Part shown: in pieces, positions 9,185 through 17,597 of the stretch | How the letters are laid out: every line of letters starts with the position of its first letter | How positions within the stretch are numbered: position 1 is the first letter of the stretch | Assembly (NCBI RefSeq): GCF_008710095.1 | Contig: NZ_VYKJ01000013.1 | Location: 124,001 to 188,000, forward strand | DNA from: Affinibrenneria salicis | GTDB taxonomy: Bacteria; Pseudomonadota; Gammaproteobacteria; Enterobacterales; Enterobacteriaceae | DNA: 64,000 nt | Direction: 5' to 3' | Notes under the pieces: generated by a model | The model's input: the letters and a program-made list of their open reading frames with translations, nothing else | What the model was told of the DNA's origin: nothing | Databases searched by the model: none | Translations under genes and position numbers: made by a program

Positions 9185-10444
9185 TCATTTTTTATTATTT
9201 TCCGATTTATTTAACAACGCCAAATATTTCCCAAGAATGACGCTTTGGTTACATGATTTTTGCATTTCATTCTGGGGGAGAAAATTAGCCAGTCTCCGCT
9301 CTTCATTTAATGAATCTTTAAATTCATTAACATTTCCCAATACGGAAAGATAATTTTCAGGGATTTCTCGAAGTACAAAATTCTGGTGTTGGAGAAAAGT
9401 AATGTTCTGAGGCGTGACAAATGTGGATAGGTCAGGATTATCAAAATGTGGTGTTATAAGCACAGGATATCCTAAAGATGCCGCTTCTATAGGAATCTGG
9501 CCAACGCCACTAATAAAAAGGTATTTGTCTACATTCTCTTTCAGATGTTTTATCGTGTCGATATGGCCAATAAATGCGCTTTTTGACACATCTAAAGACA
9601 CTATCTTTTCAACTGTTTCTCTGTTTTTTTCTTTATCATAGGTACCGGCAATTTCAAAATTCCATCCATTTTTATGGCATATAGAAATAAAATTAATGAT
9701 GGTAAGTATCTTATCTGGTTCAATGCGAGAGATGAAAAGCGCTTTACTTTGCTTCTTATACTGCCATACAGGGGTAAGATGCTCAATCCAATTTAAGATA
9801 TGAGTAACATTGGAAATACCTTTTCGATAAGCACTGGCTGTTCTGTAGTTGAGTTTATTGAGCCGTTTCTGATCAATTTTTAGTTGTTCATGAATACAGC
9901 ATCCTACTCTTGTTACTTTAAGTAATTTATCGAGATCTATGTCATGAAAAAAACGAGTCGATTTAAATTGAAATTCGACAACCCCGGGCTTTATCGTTTC
10001 TATTAGTGCCATAAAGAGTTTAGTTGCATTAGGTGCTTTGTAATCAAGCGAAAAATTAGGAAAGGTAAGAAGTTGTTTGTAACGATTGTATGTGGAGATG
10101 ATCATCGGAGAGTAGCCATTTTCTTGTAAAAAATAAAATAGGCGTGTTATACGTGATTCCACACCGCCAGTTTCCTGAAGATAATCTACGACGAAAAGAA
10201 TGCGGCGTTCAATATTGCTCGAAGACAAGGAGTCTGCGAGTGCTAGATTTTTTAACTGCTTCTGCTCATTCAGGATAATTCTGGGGTTGTCGTTTCTATT
10301 TTTATGCCAAATGGGAAAGTTGAATAACCGTATTTCATCATGTGCATAATGTCTTATAATAGATAACGCATTAATATTTAATAATTTATACTCGTATTTT
10401 TTTCCAAAAAAACCGGCACCTTTTTTTTTGCTGAAAATTTTCAT
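9185..10444 (-). CDS. GT-B fold (GT4-like) glycosyltransferase
   Basis: 419 residues. The second half shows a GT-B nucleotide-sugar binding domain: ALFISRIEPDK (about 230-245), NWNFEIAGT-like GWNFEIAGTYDKEKN, SAFIGHI and then GQIPIEAASLGYPVLITPH, where the GT4 ExxxxG-type Glu would bind the donor. The first half carries ILFVVDYLQETGGVESRITRLF, the usual acceptor-side opening. A role in LPS-core or O-polysaccharide assembly is inferred from the GT8 partner 10 bp upstream in the same direction. The gene is much more AT-rich than the rest of the window, pointing to horizontal origin, and lies between two methyltransferase remnants. It has a basic N-terminus with no membrane span. Confidence 0.75.
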   Translation of the reverse strand: MKIFSKKKGAGFFGKKYEYKLLNINALSIIRHYAHDEIRLFNFPIWHKNRNDNPRIILNEQKQLKNLALADSLSSSNIERRILFVVDYLQETGGVESRITRLFYFLQENGYSPMIISTYNRYKQLLTFPNFSLDYKAPNATKLFMALIETIKPGVVEFQFKSTRFFHDIDLDKLLKVTRVGCCIHEQLKIDQKRLNKLNYRTASAYRKGISNVTHILNWIEHLTPVWQYKKQSKALFISRIEPDKILTIINFISICHKNGWNFEIAGTYDKEKNRETVEKIVSLDVSKSAFIGHIDTIKHLKENVDKYLFISGVGQIPIEAASLGYPVLITPHFDNPDLSTFVTPQNITFLQHQNFVLREIPENYLSVLGNVNEFKDSLNEERRLANFLPQNEMQKSCNQSVILGKYLALLNKSENNKK

Positions 10445-10454
10445 TCGTAACCTG

Positions 10455-11447
10455 TCATTTTTTTGAAAAAAATTTAAGTTTTAAATACTTTAAATAAGAC
10501 AGAATAAAAAGAACATACTTGTGGTTATGTTTAAAGTGAGACTTTTGTCTCGACATTTGCTTATAATTCACGGGGTTTAATAGTGGTACGTTACGCCAGG
10601 GGGATGTTTCTCGTGCCTGTTCAAAAAAACGTATCTCCGTGTAAAATGTACTCCAGCTATGAAATGGTTTGGTTAACCCAACATAATGAATTAAAACGAC
10701 ATCATCGCTAATAAGTGAATTTCCAGACCGTCTTTTTGTTATATGACTATCGATAGAGAATATATAGTTATAAACTTTATCGATATTAACAACATGTTTA
10801 TTCATGAGTATGTTTAACGCATCCTGGTCTGGATATAAAAAATTGTTGTTCTGAACAAGTTGTAGTACATTTTCTGGTATATTTTTTTCTGCCATCTTTT
10901 TAACTGACATGTACATAACGCCAGAGTTGAAATATTTTCTCGTGTCTATATTGTCAAGATTTGATTTTTCCTTTGCATGATCATCAGCAACAGTATATGC
11001 CATGGTATCGTTTTCAAAATTCAAACTTAAAAAGTAAGAAATACTTCCTTTGCATATGACATCTGCATCCAAATATAAAACATAATTTAATGATTTGGAT
11101 AAATAATGGATTATTAGTAATCTGTAGTAAATTGCAGGGCTCCATGCCTTTGATGGAATAGGTAATTTATTGAATCCACTCCCATCTATTTCATAAAGGA
11201 CTATTCTTGTTTTATTTTTTAAAGAAAGCTCTTGAAATAATTTTACTCTTGATTCATCTACAGAGTCGATAAAAACATGAAAATTAAAGCTAATCTCTTT
11301 ATTGTTTAACAATAGTGATGCGATTGAAACGCCAACACCATAAACAAAATCCCCATCGACGCCATATGCTACATGGAAAATATTTTCCCCCCGGTTCATG
11401 GTATTATCAATATCAATAATGTTTTTTATTATATTGTAATCAAACAT
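10455..11447 (-). CDS. GT8-family LPS glycosyltransferase (WaaO/WaaJ-like)
   Basis: 330 residues. The N-terminus FHVAYGVDGDFVYGVGVSI and the metal-binding YLDADV (DxD at D127-D129) are characteristic of family 8 retaining transferases such as RfaI/WaaO and RfaJ/WaaJ, which add glucose or galactose to the outer core of LPS. Further matches are YFNSGVMYM, YPDQDALN and LIHYVGLTKPFHSW, the last carrying the C-terminal metal-ligand His. A basic C-terminal tail is typical for membrane association. A modest AAGGT site precedes ATG 11447; a start at the internal MNRGENIF is possible. It is the first gene of a two-gene operon, AT-rich, and flanked by methyltransferase remnants. The sugar and linkage are not predictable. 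Confidence 0.85.
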   Translation of the reverse strand: MFDYNIIKNIIDIDNTMNRGENIFHVAYGVDGDFVYGVGVSIASLLLNNKEISFNFHVFIDSVDESRVKLFQELSLKNKTRIVLYEIDGSGFNKLPIPSKAWSPAIYYRLLIIHYLSKSLNYVLYLDADVICKGSISYFLSLNFENDTMAYTVADDHAKEKSNLDNIDTRKYFNSGVMYMSVKKMAEKNIPENVLQLVQNNNFLYPDQDALNILMNKHVVNIDKVYNYIFSIDSHITKRRSGNSLISDDVVLIHYVGLTKPFHSWSTFYTEIRFFEQARETSPWRNVPLLNPVNYKQMSRQKSHFKHNHKYVLFILSYLKYLKLKFFSKK

Positions 11448-12089
11448 GGTTAGTTATTTACCTTATAAGAATAATAAGTCGTACTGTGCAAAAACATGAG
11501 TTATCTGCACTGGTTCAACCGATCCAGCTAAATAGGCTGTGTTTATGACGTGAAAATCAGGCACCTGTTTAAGTAAAAACAAGGCATAGCTAATCCTTTC
11601 CAAAAATGGAAATAGTTCATTAAAAACATATGGTTATATTAAGATCTTAAAAAGATCTTACCTGCATTGCCGATCAAAAGATAATCGTTTTCATAGATCG
11701 ATTAGATCTTATCGATCGGTGATAACGATCGACGGCCCAGCGGTTAGCTGCTTGTGTAACAGTATGAAAAACAAGTGAGTGGATAATGTGCTTTGCGAAG
11801 AAAACTGAGCGTAAAAGTGTGCTTATTCACTCAGGGATATGGCCGCGCCCTGGGGTTATCGGCGAGGGAAACGCGAAAACACACAGGGCGGGAAAGAGGT
11901 GACGTGGAGTAAGCCGCACCTGGCGATAAACGCCTCCACGCATCAGGAGCGTTGCTCCGGCCTGTCGCTCCGGCGCCGTAACGGATGCCCGTACGTTAGC
12001 GAAAATGATGAGTCTGATGTTCCAGAAGAAACATCAGCGTGGGTGAACGGTGTTATCTGAAGGATGGCGCGGAGAGCGTATTTTCACGC
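11448..12089. other. AT-rich then GC-rich non-coding stretch with a GATC cluster
   Basis: The AT-rich half is the upstream region of the glycosyltransferase operon and carries a 16-bp TTTCCA/TGGAAA inverted repeat near 11597-11612 and seven GATC sites between 11643 and 11730. A DnaA-box-like AGTGGATAA (8 of 9 to the complement of TTATCCACA) lies near 11779. The right half (about 11830-12060) has a 73-codon plus-strand frame with no homology that I recognise; I treat it as non-coding. Confidence 0.4.
11643..11730. other. Cluster of seven GATC (Dam) sites
   Basis: GATC begins at 11643, 11654, 11672, 11696, 11705, 11714 and 11727, seven sites in 88 bp. Chance expectation is about one per 256 bp. 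The spacings (11, 18, 24, 9, 9 and 13) are mostly near one or two helical turns, the arrangement SeqA favours. Whether it binds SeqA or Dam is unknown. Confidence 0.6.
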
Positions 12090-12800
12090 CGGCTTCAGAA
12101 ACATTCTCCGGGCTATTCAGAAAATCCTTAAGCCGGCGGCAGGCGATATCAAAATACGGCTGGCTCATCTCAATACAGGTGAAACGATAGCCGGCATGCA
12201 GAACGGCAGGGGCGGTTGAGGCGCTGTCCATAACCGATCAAGGATGTGTCCATCGGGCGAGACCGGCCTGATCGGCTCCACCGGCTTACCTGTCATATGC
12301 AGCTTTTCCGTCGGGATAACCCGTTGCGATAGCATTCCCGGCCACGGGGCGTCCTGCTGACATTTAGGCAAAGTGCCGACTCTGCCCCAGTCCATGTACT
12401 CACACTGATGACGAGAATAGCCGGTATGCGGAGCACGGCTGGCCGCGGTTTTATCCCACGGCGCCAGACCGCGCCAGATAAAGCCGCCGATCTGTAATAC
12501 ATCGGTCAGTATCGACAACTGCCGCCAGTCACTAAACAACATGGCATAGCCGAAGGGAATAATCAGCCGGCAGGTCTGTTCCATCCACTGCGTCATCCAG
12601 AACGACTATGAACGGGCATCCCGGTTATCGCTTGAGCATTCGGGATAGCGTGAGTGACAGGGGTATTCATTGCCGGGCTGGTCGTGCGGCTGGTATGCGC
12701 CATGCCGCCGCTGGAGTATGGCGGATCGCTAATCAGCAGTGCGAAAATGTCGCCAGGATGGCGGAAGAGGGCGACCCGGCGTCTGACGGGGATCAATGAG
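12090..12800 (-). pseudogene. Phage-type DNA methyltransferase remnant, copy 2 (longer)
   Basis: Minus-strand frames carry, in order: LLISDPPYSSGG (about 12700-12740) with the DPPY catalytic motif of N6-adenine/N4-cytosine methyltransferases; AMLFSDWRQLSILTDVLQ; GGFIWRGLAPWDKTAA; YSRHQCEYMDWG; LHMTGKPVE; PVSPDGHILD; and AGYRFTCIEMSQPYFDIACR. These belong to one protein family of phages and integrative elements, but sit in at least three frames and lack the PFMGSGST motif, so the gene is dead. The last third is nearly identical to copy 1 and shares its frameshift. Copy 1 has 9 extra bases (the MAR of LMARPI) that are absent here. Confidence 0.8.
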
Positions 12801-13128
12801 GGAACGTCGTCTGCCGTGTGAGTTCAGTGGCGGAAATAGCGATGTTACGATTGAAACCGGTGTACGGTGAATGGCTATCGCTGTGAGATTACGATGATGT
12901 CGATGAGGAAGGCGATGACGCGGGGAAAAGTAATGAACGCCATGACCCCACTGGGTATGCCGTGCACATTTACATTGCCAGAACGACATGAAAACGGCCC
13001 GGCCGTGCCTAAAATGATTTATTCAATAAATCCCTTCTCCAGCCTGAGCGCAATGACGCTCGATTTCCCGTTCGTCCTGCCTGGTTTTCTCTCGGCGTGG
13101 GCCAGAGCCAGTCGCCAGGATCGATTCC
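12801..13128. other. Degenerate stretch between methyltransferase remnant and MBL-fold gene
   Basis: About 330 bases. Short frames on both strands exist, but none has a ribosome binding site or recognisable product. It may hold the decayed 5' end of the methyltransferase gene. Confidence 0.4.
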
Positions 13129-13968
13129 TCAGGTTTCGTAAGATATTTTGTAGATCTTACCTGCCCGCTCGATATGTGCAAATCCAGGTTCGCCAAGGTG
13201 CATACCCGCGATAAGAATCTTGTCCGAACTGACGATATCCAGCAGTTTTGAACGTGTGTCGGCGGCAATCGTCGGGTTCTGGTCAAATGCAATTGATACG
13301 TCGGGGCGAGCAATCTGGATTTGAGGGAAATGAACGATATCCCCCCATATCAACAGGCTATGATTAGCGGAGTCAAGGCGATAACCAGTATGTCCTGCGG
13401 TATGCCCCGGAAGGGGGACCGCACTGACGCCAGGGAGGACTTCATTATTAGTAAACGTGCGTATCTTCTCCCGATATTTATCGAAGACATTCCGGGCAAA
13501 TAGAAAGTTTCCACGAGCGCGCTCACTCGCCCGACTGAGATTACCATCATCCTCCCAGAAAGAAACCTCACGCTGGTGGATGACTAATTCTGTATCGGGG
13601 AAGGCCGCTTCTCCTGACGAATCAACCAACCCTCCGATATGGTCGGGATGAGCATGAGTCAGAAGAATCGTGTCGATATCGGAGGGGCGTACGCCAGCAA
13701 TTGCAAGATTTGCTTTTAGTTTGCCGCCCCATTGTTTAAATCCCCCTGCGCCTGCATCGATCAAAATAGTGCGACCACGGCCACGAACCAGGTAGCAATT
13801 GATGTGAATAGCAGATGGATCGTTCACACCTGCGTCTTGCTGGCGTCGGGATGCATCCGCTGGATCGATATTGGAAAGCGAATCCAGACTTGTGGAAAGG
13901 TATCCGTCACTGATAGCCGTGATCGAAAACATTCCAGTCTGCTGGCCGGGAAATTTCATGTTATTCAT
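13129..13968 (-). CDS. Metallo-beta-lactamase-fold hydrolase
   Basis: 279 residues. The zinc-binding signature HAHPDH gives H105, H107, D109 and H110; later ligands are the His of LPGHTAGH (about 190), the Asp of LLIWGDIVH (about 210) and the His of IAGMHLGEPG near the end. LIDAGAGG near residue 70 is the usual strand before the site. This is a two-zinc hydrolase of the large glyoxalase II/lactonase/alkyl-sulfatase class; the substrate cannot be told. It is the last gene of a three-gene operon behind the tautomerase gene (21-bp gap), with GGAG about 8 bases before ATG 13968. A divergent LysR gene controls the block by inference. No signal peptide is seen, so it is cytoplasmic. Confidence 0.85.
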   Translation of the reverse strand: MNNMKFPGQQTGMFSITAISDGYLSTSLDSLSNIDPADASRRQQDAGVNDPSAIHINCYLVRGRGRTILIDAGAGGFKQWGGKLKANLAIAGVRPSDIDTILLTHAHPDHIGGLVDSSGEAAFPDTELVIHQREVSFWEDDGNLSRASERARGNFLFARNVFDKYREKIRTFTNNEVLPGVSAVPLPGHTAGHTGYRLDSANHSLLIWGDIVHFPQIQIARPDVSIAFDQNPTIAADTRSKLLDIVSSDKILIAGMHLGEPGFAHIERAGKIYKISYET

Positions 13969-13989
13969 CGCTATACTCCAGGTCGATAA

Positions 13990-14316
13990 TCAGTTGCGTG
14001 CATGAATGGCCGTTGCCGCATAGCCAAAGCAACGAATGCGTGCAGTAAGACCCGTATTTCGTTTTATGATTTCATCCAGTCTTTCCATGAAGGAATCCAT
14101 GATTGATTTCGTCCTGAACGGTTCAAGACGATATTTGATTTCTGCGAACGCCGGGTGTCCTCGTCCGTAACGAACAGCCACATAGATGATGTGCACGTTC
14201 TCTGGCGCAGCCTTAAGAATTCCTGTGCAAAGCCGGGCGCATTGCGCGGTAAGTGCGGAGAGATTCCCTTCTGGCGGCATCTCTTCCGCCGGGATAAAAA
14301 TCGTGACGTTGGGCAT
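13990..14316 (-). CDS. Tautomerase/MIF-superfamily-like protein
   Basis: 108 residues from ATG 14316. The N-terminus MPNVTIFIPAEEMP would expose Pro after Met removal, the catalytic base of the 4-oxalocrotonate tautomerase/MIF superfamily; the sequence then follows a beta-alpha-beta pattern with VHIIYVAVRYGRG in the middle. The frame is open to 14352, but ATG 14316 follows GAGGT and leaves Pro in position 2 as the chemistry requires. It lies 7 bp after the upstream gene and 21 bp before the hydrolase gene. With a tautomerase next to a metallo-hydrolase, breakdown of a ring or lactone compound is a reasonable guess, not shown by sequence. Confidence 0.65.
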   Translation of the reverse strand: MPNVTIFIPAEEMPPEGNLSALTAQCARLCTGILKAAPENVHIIYVAVRYGRGHPAFAEIKYRLEPFRTKSIMDSFMERLDEIIKRNTGLTARIRCFGYAATAIHARN

Positions 14317-14323
14317 TTCGATT

Positions 14324-14869
14324 CTACCTCGACGCCAGGGAAGCGGCATCACCGCTGCTTGTCAATTGCTCAGTCATCGGCACATAGAGATGGACGCCCT
14401 GCGGAAGGCCTTCCAGACTGAGGTCAATGGGGCGAGCCAGCTTCGCCAGCCACCGATGTTCAGGCAATTTCTCTAATGCAACAGCCTGCATCTGATAAGG
14501 CGTGAGGCCCATCTCGATGAGACGCCCGGGGCCGACTGCACTCTCCACCAGATATTCGTCTTTACTGATGGCCGGAGCACGGTTAATACCACCGTAAAGA
14601 TTGCGGCGCCAGTCAGTGATGTGCCGCTGCCAGCGCGCAAAATTACCACCGCCTTTCTGACGATACTCATCTCCCTGAAGAATATTGAGATTGTCGATCG
14701 AATGAATGGCGAGGTAACGCGGGCAATCGGCGCTCAACGCCTTGAAGCGCTGCGAGGTTTGGAATCCGCTTACTGAAATGAGCGCGGGTAGTTTTTCCAG
14801 ACTATAAAAAGCATTCCACTCCGCTTCTTCGGCTGGATCGACGAAGCTGCATTCGACGGTATAAATCAT
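14324..14869 (-). CDS. Ferredoxin-like (dimeric alpha-beta barrel) hypothetical protein
   Basis: 181 residues. The N-terminal half (MIYTVECSFVD, AFYSLEKLPALISVSGF, then RYLAIHSID) has the beta-alpha-beta spacing of EthD/DUF4286-like small barrels, in which a bulky Phe after the first helix marks the active pocket. The second half is less regular and includes PYQMQAVALEKLPEHRWL. It is the first gene of the operon and the nearest to the divergent LysR gene. I cannot name a function; membership of a small-molecule catabolic or detoxification operon is inferred from its neighbours. Confidence 0.6.
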   Translation of the reverse strand: MIYTVECSFVDPAEEAEWNAFYSLEKLPALISVSGFQTSQRFKALSADCPRYLAIHSIDNLNILQGDEYRQKGGGNFARWQRHITDWRRNLYGGINRAPAISKDEYLVESAVGPGRLIEMGLTPYQMQAVALEKLPEHRWLAKLARPIDLSLEGLPQGVHLYVPMTEQLTSSGDAASLASR

Positions 14870-15028
14870 TAGATCACTCGCGACCGGAAGCGTTGTGCGT
14901 CCGGGTTCCTTTGTTGACGTTATGTCATGTTATGGCGTTGGAATGTGCATAGAAATCGATTTTTCGGTATGCTTCAGTGATAAAAAATCAAGGTGAGTCG
15001 GACATTCAGATCCGAATCAGGAACGTTT
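14870..15028. promoter_or_regulatory. Divergent control region of the LysR gene and the tautomerase/hydrolase operon
   Basis: 159 bp between back-to-back starts. LysR regulators typically bind T-N11-A motifs in such a region. AT-rich, partly symmetric sequence (TTATGTCATGTTATGG, about 14920-14936) lies in the middle, but I could not fix the operator. Confidence 0.45.
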
Positions 15029-15931
15029 ATGCGCCGTAAAATCCCCAGCAATACATCCCTGATGGCATTCGAGGCGGCTGCACGCCATGGTAGTTTTGCG
15101 CGTGCGGCGAACGAACTGTCTCTAACCGAAGGCGCTATCAGCCGTCAGATTGGCCGCCTGGAAACGTTCCTCGGCGTCATGCTGTTCGAGCGAATCGGAA
15201 ATCGCGTCCGGCTCCTGCCTAACGGAGAACGCTATGCGACCCAGGTTGGTGAATTGCTTGACCGACTGGAACGGGACAGCCAGTACCTGATGGGACAGCC
15301 GGGCAATGGAGCAAGCCTGGATATTGCCGCCATCCCGACTTTCGCCATGCGATGGCTCATTCCTCGCTTGTCGCGATTCCAGCAGAAACATCCGAACATC
15401 ACGGTACATCTTGCCGAGCGCATGGAACCCTTCGTCCTGGCCGAAAGCGGATTTGATGCGGCAATCCATTTCGAACATCCGGCCTGGACGGGAATGCGGA
15501 TACACCGACTGTTGAATGAAGTGCTGGTTCCGGTTTGTCATCCTGAGTTTCTGACGGAAGGCAAAGGGACAATCGCATTGGATACGCTACCGCGCCTGCA
15601 CCGACGACAAAACCCTGAAGCCTGGCAACGTTACTCCCAGGAAACTGGAATCTCACTGACCAATCCTGCAATTGGCGCGCGCTACGATCTTCATGCCATG
15701 TTGATTGAAGCGGCCCTGGCCGGCCTGGGCGTTGCGCTGGTACCGCGCCTCTACGTTGAAACCGAACTTGCGTCAGGCAGGTTGGCCGCTCCGTGGCCAG
15801 AGGGGAAAACCATCGCCAAAACATTCTGTCTCATCCTCCCTGAGCCGATCGGATTAAGCGGGAAGCCAATACAAGAGTTTGCTCAATGGATAATAGATGA
15901 AGCCAAAATGACGACGACGGTTAAGCCATAG
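15029..15931 (+). CDS. LysR-family transcriptional regulator, GcvA-like
   Basis: 300 residues. A winged helix-turn-helix fills the first ~65 residues (SLMAFEAAARHGSFARAANELSLT and GAISRQIGRLE), followed by a substrate-binding domain with IPTFAMRWLIPRL near residue 100, the style of the GcvA/AmpR branch. ATG 15029 after AGGA was chosen; a GTG at 14993 is in frame, but adds residues outside the domain. It is divergent from the three-gene operon, and in this family that arrangement nearly always means control of the neighbour. The co-inducer is unknown, perhaps the hydrolase substrate. Confidence 0.85.
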   Translation: MRRKIPSNTSLMAFEAAARHGSFARAANELSLTEGAISRQIGRLETFLGVMLFERIGNRVRLLPNGERYATQVGELLDRLERDSQYLMGQPGNGASLDIAAIPTFAMRWLIPRLSRFQQKHPNITVHLAERMEPFVLAESGFDAAIHFEHPAWTGMRIHRLLNEVLVPVCHPEFLTEGKGTIALDTLPRLHRRQNPEAWQRYSQETGISLTNPAIGARYDLHAMLIEAALAGLGVALVPRLYVETELASGRLAAPWPEGKTIAKTFCLILPEPIGLSGKPIQEFAQWIIDEAKMTTTVKP

Positions 15932-16574
15932 AGAGTCTGCTTCTCTCTATTTCGTTAGACAGACCAACTGTGCAGCCGCCCAAGCGTCGACGGACGCGAC
16001 ACCGCAGCGCACCGTCGTGGCGAGCTGCTGTCCTGGGCGAGGTCGCTCTCTCTGGTCGCCATGGCACCAGGCTGAATCTCATTTTTCAATCCCGTATTGT
16101 ATCGTGTCGCGTCCCGCGGCAAGCATGACGTGCGCTAATAGATGTCCACGACGAACTGACGCCGGGCGCCAGGCGGTGCTTAAGAGCGGTTGCGGTAATC
16201 ACGGCTTTGAAGCGCCAGCCCGCAGCGCTCAGCCATTCAACCATCGGTTGTTAAGCCGGCCGCCATTTGGTTCTTGAGGTACGTCGGTGCAATCGGCTTT
16301 GATGTATTGGCACTTTATGCCGGCATCAAATCTTTACTGGGCTTCTGACCGCTCAGAAACGAAAATAAATTGTTTAACTCATGACGTATGCACATTCAGT
16401 TTTAGCTCGACCTGAATACACCGCAATCAGACTGGCAAAATGGCCGATGCATTGATGCTTAATCGGCCAGATCTGGCGCGTTTTCAGTACCAGTCCATAC
16501 CGCCGAGGGTATATGTTATTTTTTGTACTGACGTCATGATGTTTTCTCAGCGAAATTAAGCGGGGGGAGTGAAA
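15932..16574. other. 640-bp stretch with no intact gene
   Basis: Short frames only. A plus-strand stretch near 16280-16347 reads RYVGAIGFDVLALYAGIKSL and ends with a stop, and looks like the tail of a lost membrane protein; this is a guess. The region is mixed in composition and probably decayed accessory DNA. Confidence 0.35.
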
Positions 16575-17030
16575 TCATGGTGTCACCGGGCGCGTTTTCT
16601 TTCCGTCGACCAGAACGGTGTATGGTTTAAATTCCCGGGCAGAGAATTCATTTACCGGAAGCGCTTTCTTTGCTCTTCCGGCTATTTCAATTACCTGTGT
16701 GATATTGATGGTCAAATCGCTTTCACAGTAGTTTTCACCTTCCAGTAATGCGGTCTGATAACGGGTCGCGTTTGAATCGCCAAACGGCTCTACGTTGAGC
16801 GTATCTTTTTGCAGCACCTTTCCGCTCTTATCCAGCACGTCGACAGAGATTTCCAGTTTTCCTACCGGCTCACCAAACGCTCCGCCGTTATCCAGCGTGA
16901 ATTGTGCGCTACACGCCCCCTGACCCGCCCACACGGTGTCGGTATGCCAGATTTCTATCGCATGGACATTCCCGATAGTGACCAGCGTTATCAGCGCGGT
17001 GAATGCGGGGATTTTAAATAAACCTGCCAT
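16575..17030 (-). CDS. IrmA-like small secreted protein
   Basis: 151 residues with a clear signal peptide (cleavage probably after VHA, residue about 24). The mature part opens with IEIWHTDTVWAGQGACSAQF and ends with EFSAREFKPYTVLVDGKK. These blocks resemble, as I recall it, E. coli IrmA, a small secreted fibronectin-III-like protein reported to mimic a cytokine receptor. Two cysteines (GACSA and NYCES) could form a disulfide. AGGAG precedes ATG 17030. It is monocistronic and surrounded by fragments. Family membership is from memory and moderate in confidence; its role in this host is unknown. Confidence 0.65.
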   Translation of the reverse strand: MAGLFKIPAFTALITLVTIGNVHAIEIWHTDTVWAGQGACSAQFTLDNGGAFGEPVGKLEISVDVLDKSGKVLQKDTLNVEPFGDSNATRYQTALLEGENYCESDLTINITQVIEIAGRAKKALPVNEFSAREFKPYTVLVDGKKTRPVTP

Positions 17031-17234
17031 TTTTGCTCCTCTCTACGTTTTCCGGGTAACTAACGGTTATCGACCAATGGACGAGAAGCTGTGATTGTTT
17101 TTTCAAATCAATATTTATATATCGATCTGATAATTGCGTTGAAAAAACAGAGTGCTCATGGATAGCATTTCCCCGTAATCTGAATGCAGGCAATTCGCTA
17201 TGAGCCGAAGGGCCGCGAAGCTGATACATCACGC
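17031..17234. other. Upstream region of the IrmA-like gene
   Basis: AT-rich from about 17080 to 17150, likely holding the promoter of the minus-strand gene. A 72-codon minus-strand frame crosses it but overlaps the gene start and is not supported. Confidence 0.35.
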
Positions 17235-17345
17235 TTTATCGACTGCCGGATCATCGCTATCCTTAAGCGGGCAGAGATTGGAACACCCGTACCTGAACTG
17301 TGCCGCGAATATGGCATCAGTAGCGCCAGTTTTTGTGCGGATTAA
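17235..17345 (+). pseudogene. IS3-family transposase OrfA fragment
   Basis: The 36-codon frame reads FIDCRIIAILKRAEIGTPVP and continues ELCREYGISSASF before a stop at 17343. This is the N-terminal helix-turn-helix of IS3-family (IS407-like) OrfA, whose intact form continues with a YKWR-type helix. No start codon, orfB or terminal inverted repeats were found, so it is a stump of an old insertion. Confidence 0.75.
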
Positions 17346-17597
17346 GTTCTGAATGAGCTAAGCCTGAATCCGCCAACATCACCTTCCTGAGATCAAAAGG
17401 CGATTACAACAATGTGACAACTTAGTCGATACTACCCGCCGCAGATAGTAGTGGTGGGTCAGGTATGGCTTGTGTCGCTCGCAACGGTCAGTCTACCCTC
17501 AGCGTTGGCGTCATCCGCAAAAACATGGATGTAGCGCGTCAGTTTTGGACGTATGATTGGGTGAGGATAAATACAAAATAGCGGATGGGCCTCTTTT
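17346..17597. other. Region between IS fragment and small secreted protein
   Basis: About 250 bases with no recognisable gene. A minus-strand frame of 97 codons overlaps the following gene and is discarded as its shadow. Confidence 0.35.

Noticed and set aside
11643..11790. GATC cluster as a replication origin
   Set aside because: No group of consensus DnaA boxes, no AT-rich 13-mers and no gidA/mnmG, mioC or dnaA neighbours; only one near-match to a DnaA box.
11839..12060. 73-codon plus-strand frame near the second methyltransferase remnant
   Set aside because: No ribosome binding site, no recognisable motif, and located in degenerate DNA.
13129..13968. Acyl-homoserine lactonase (AiiA-type) as a firm call
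   Set aside because: The zinc motif is shared by the whole superfamily, and nothing specific to lactonases is visible.
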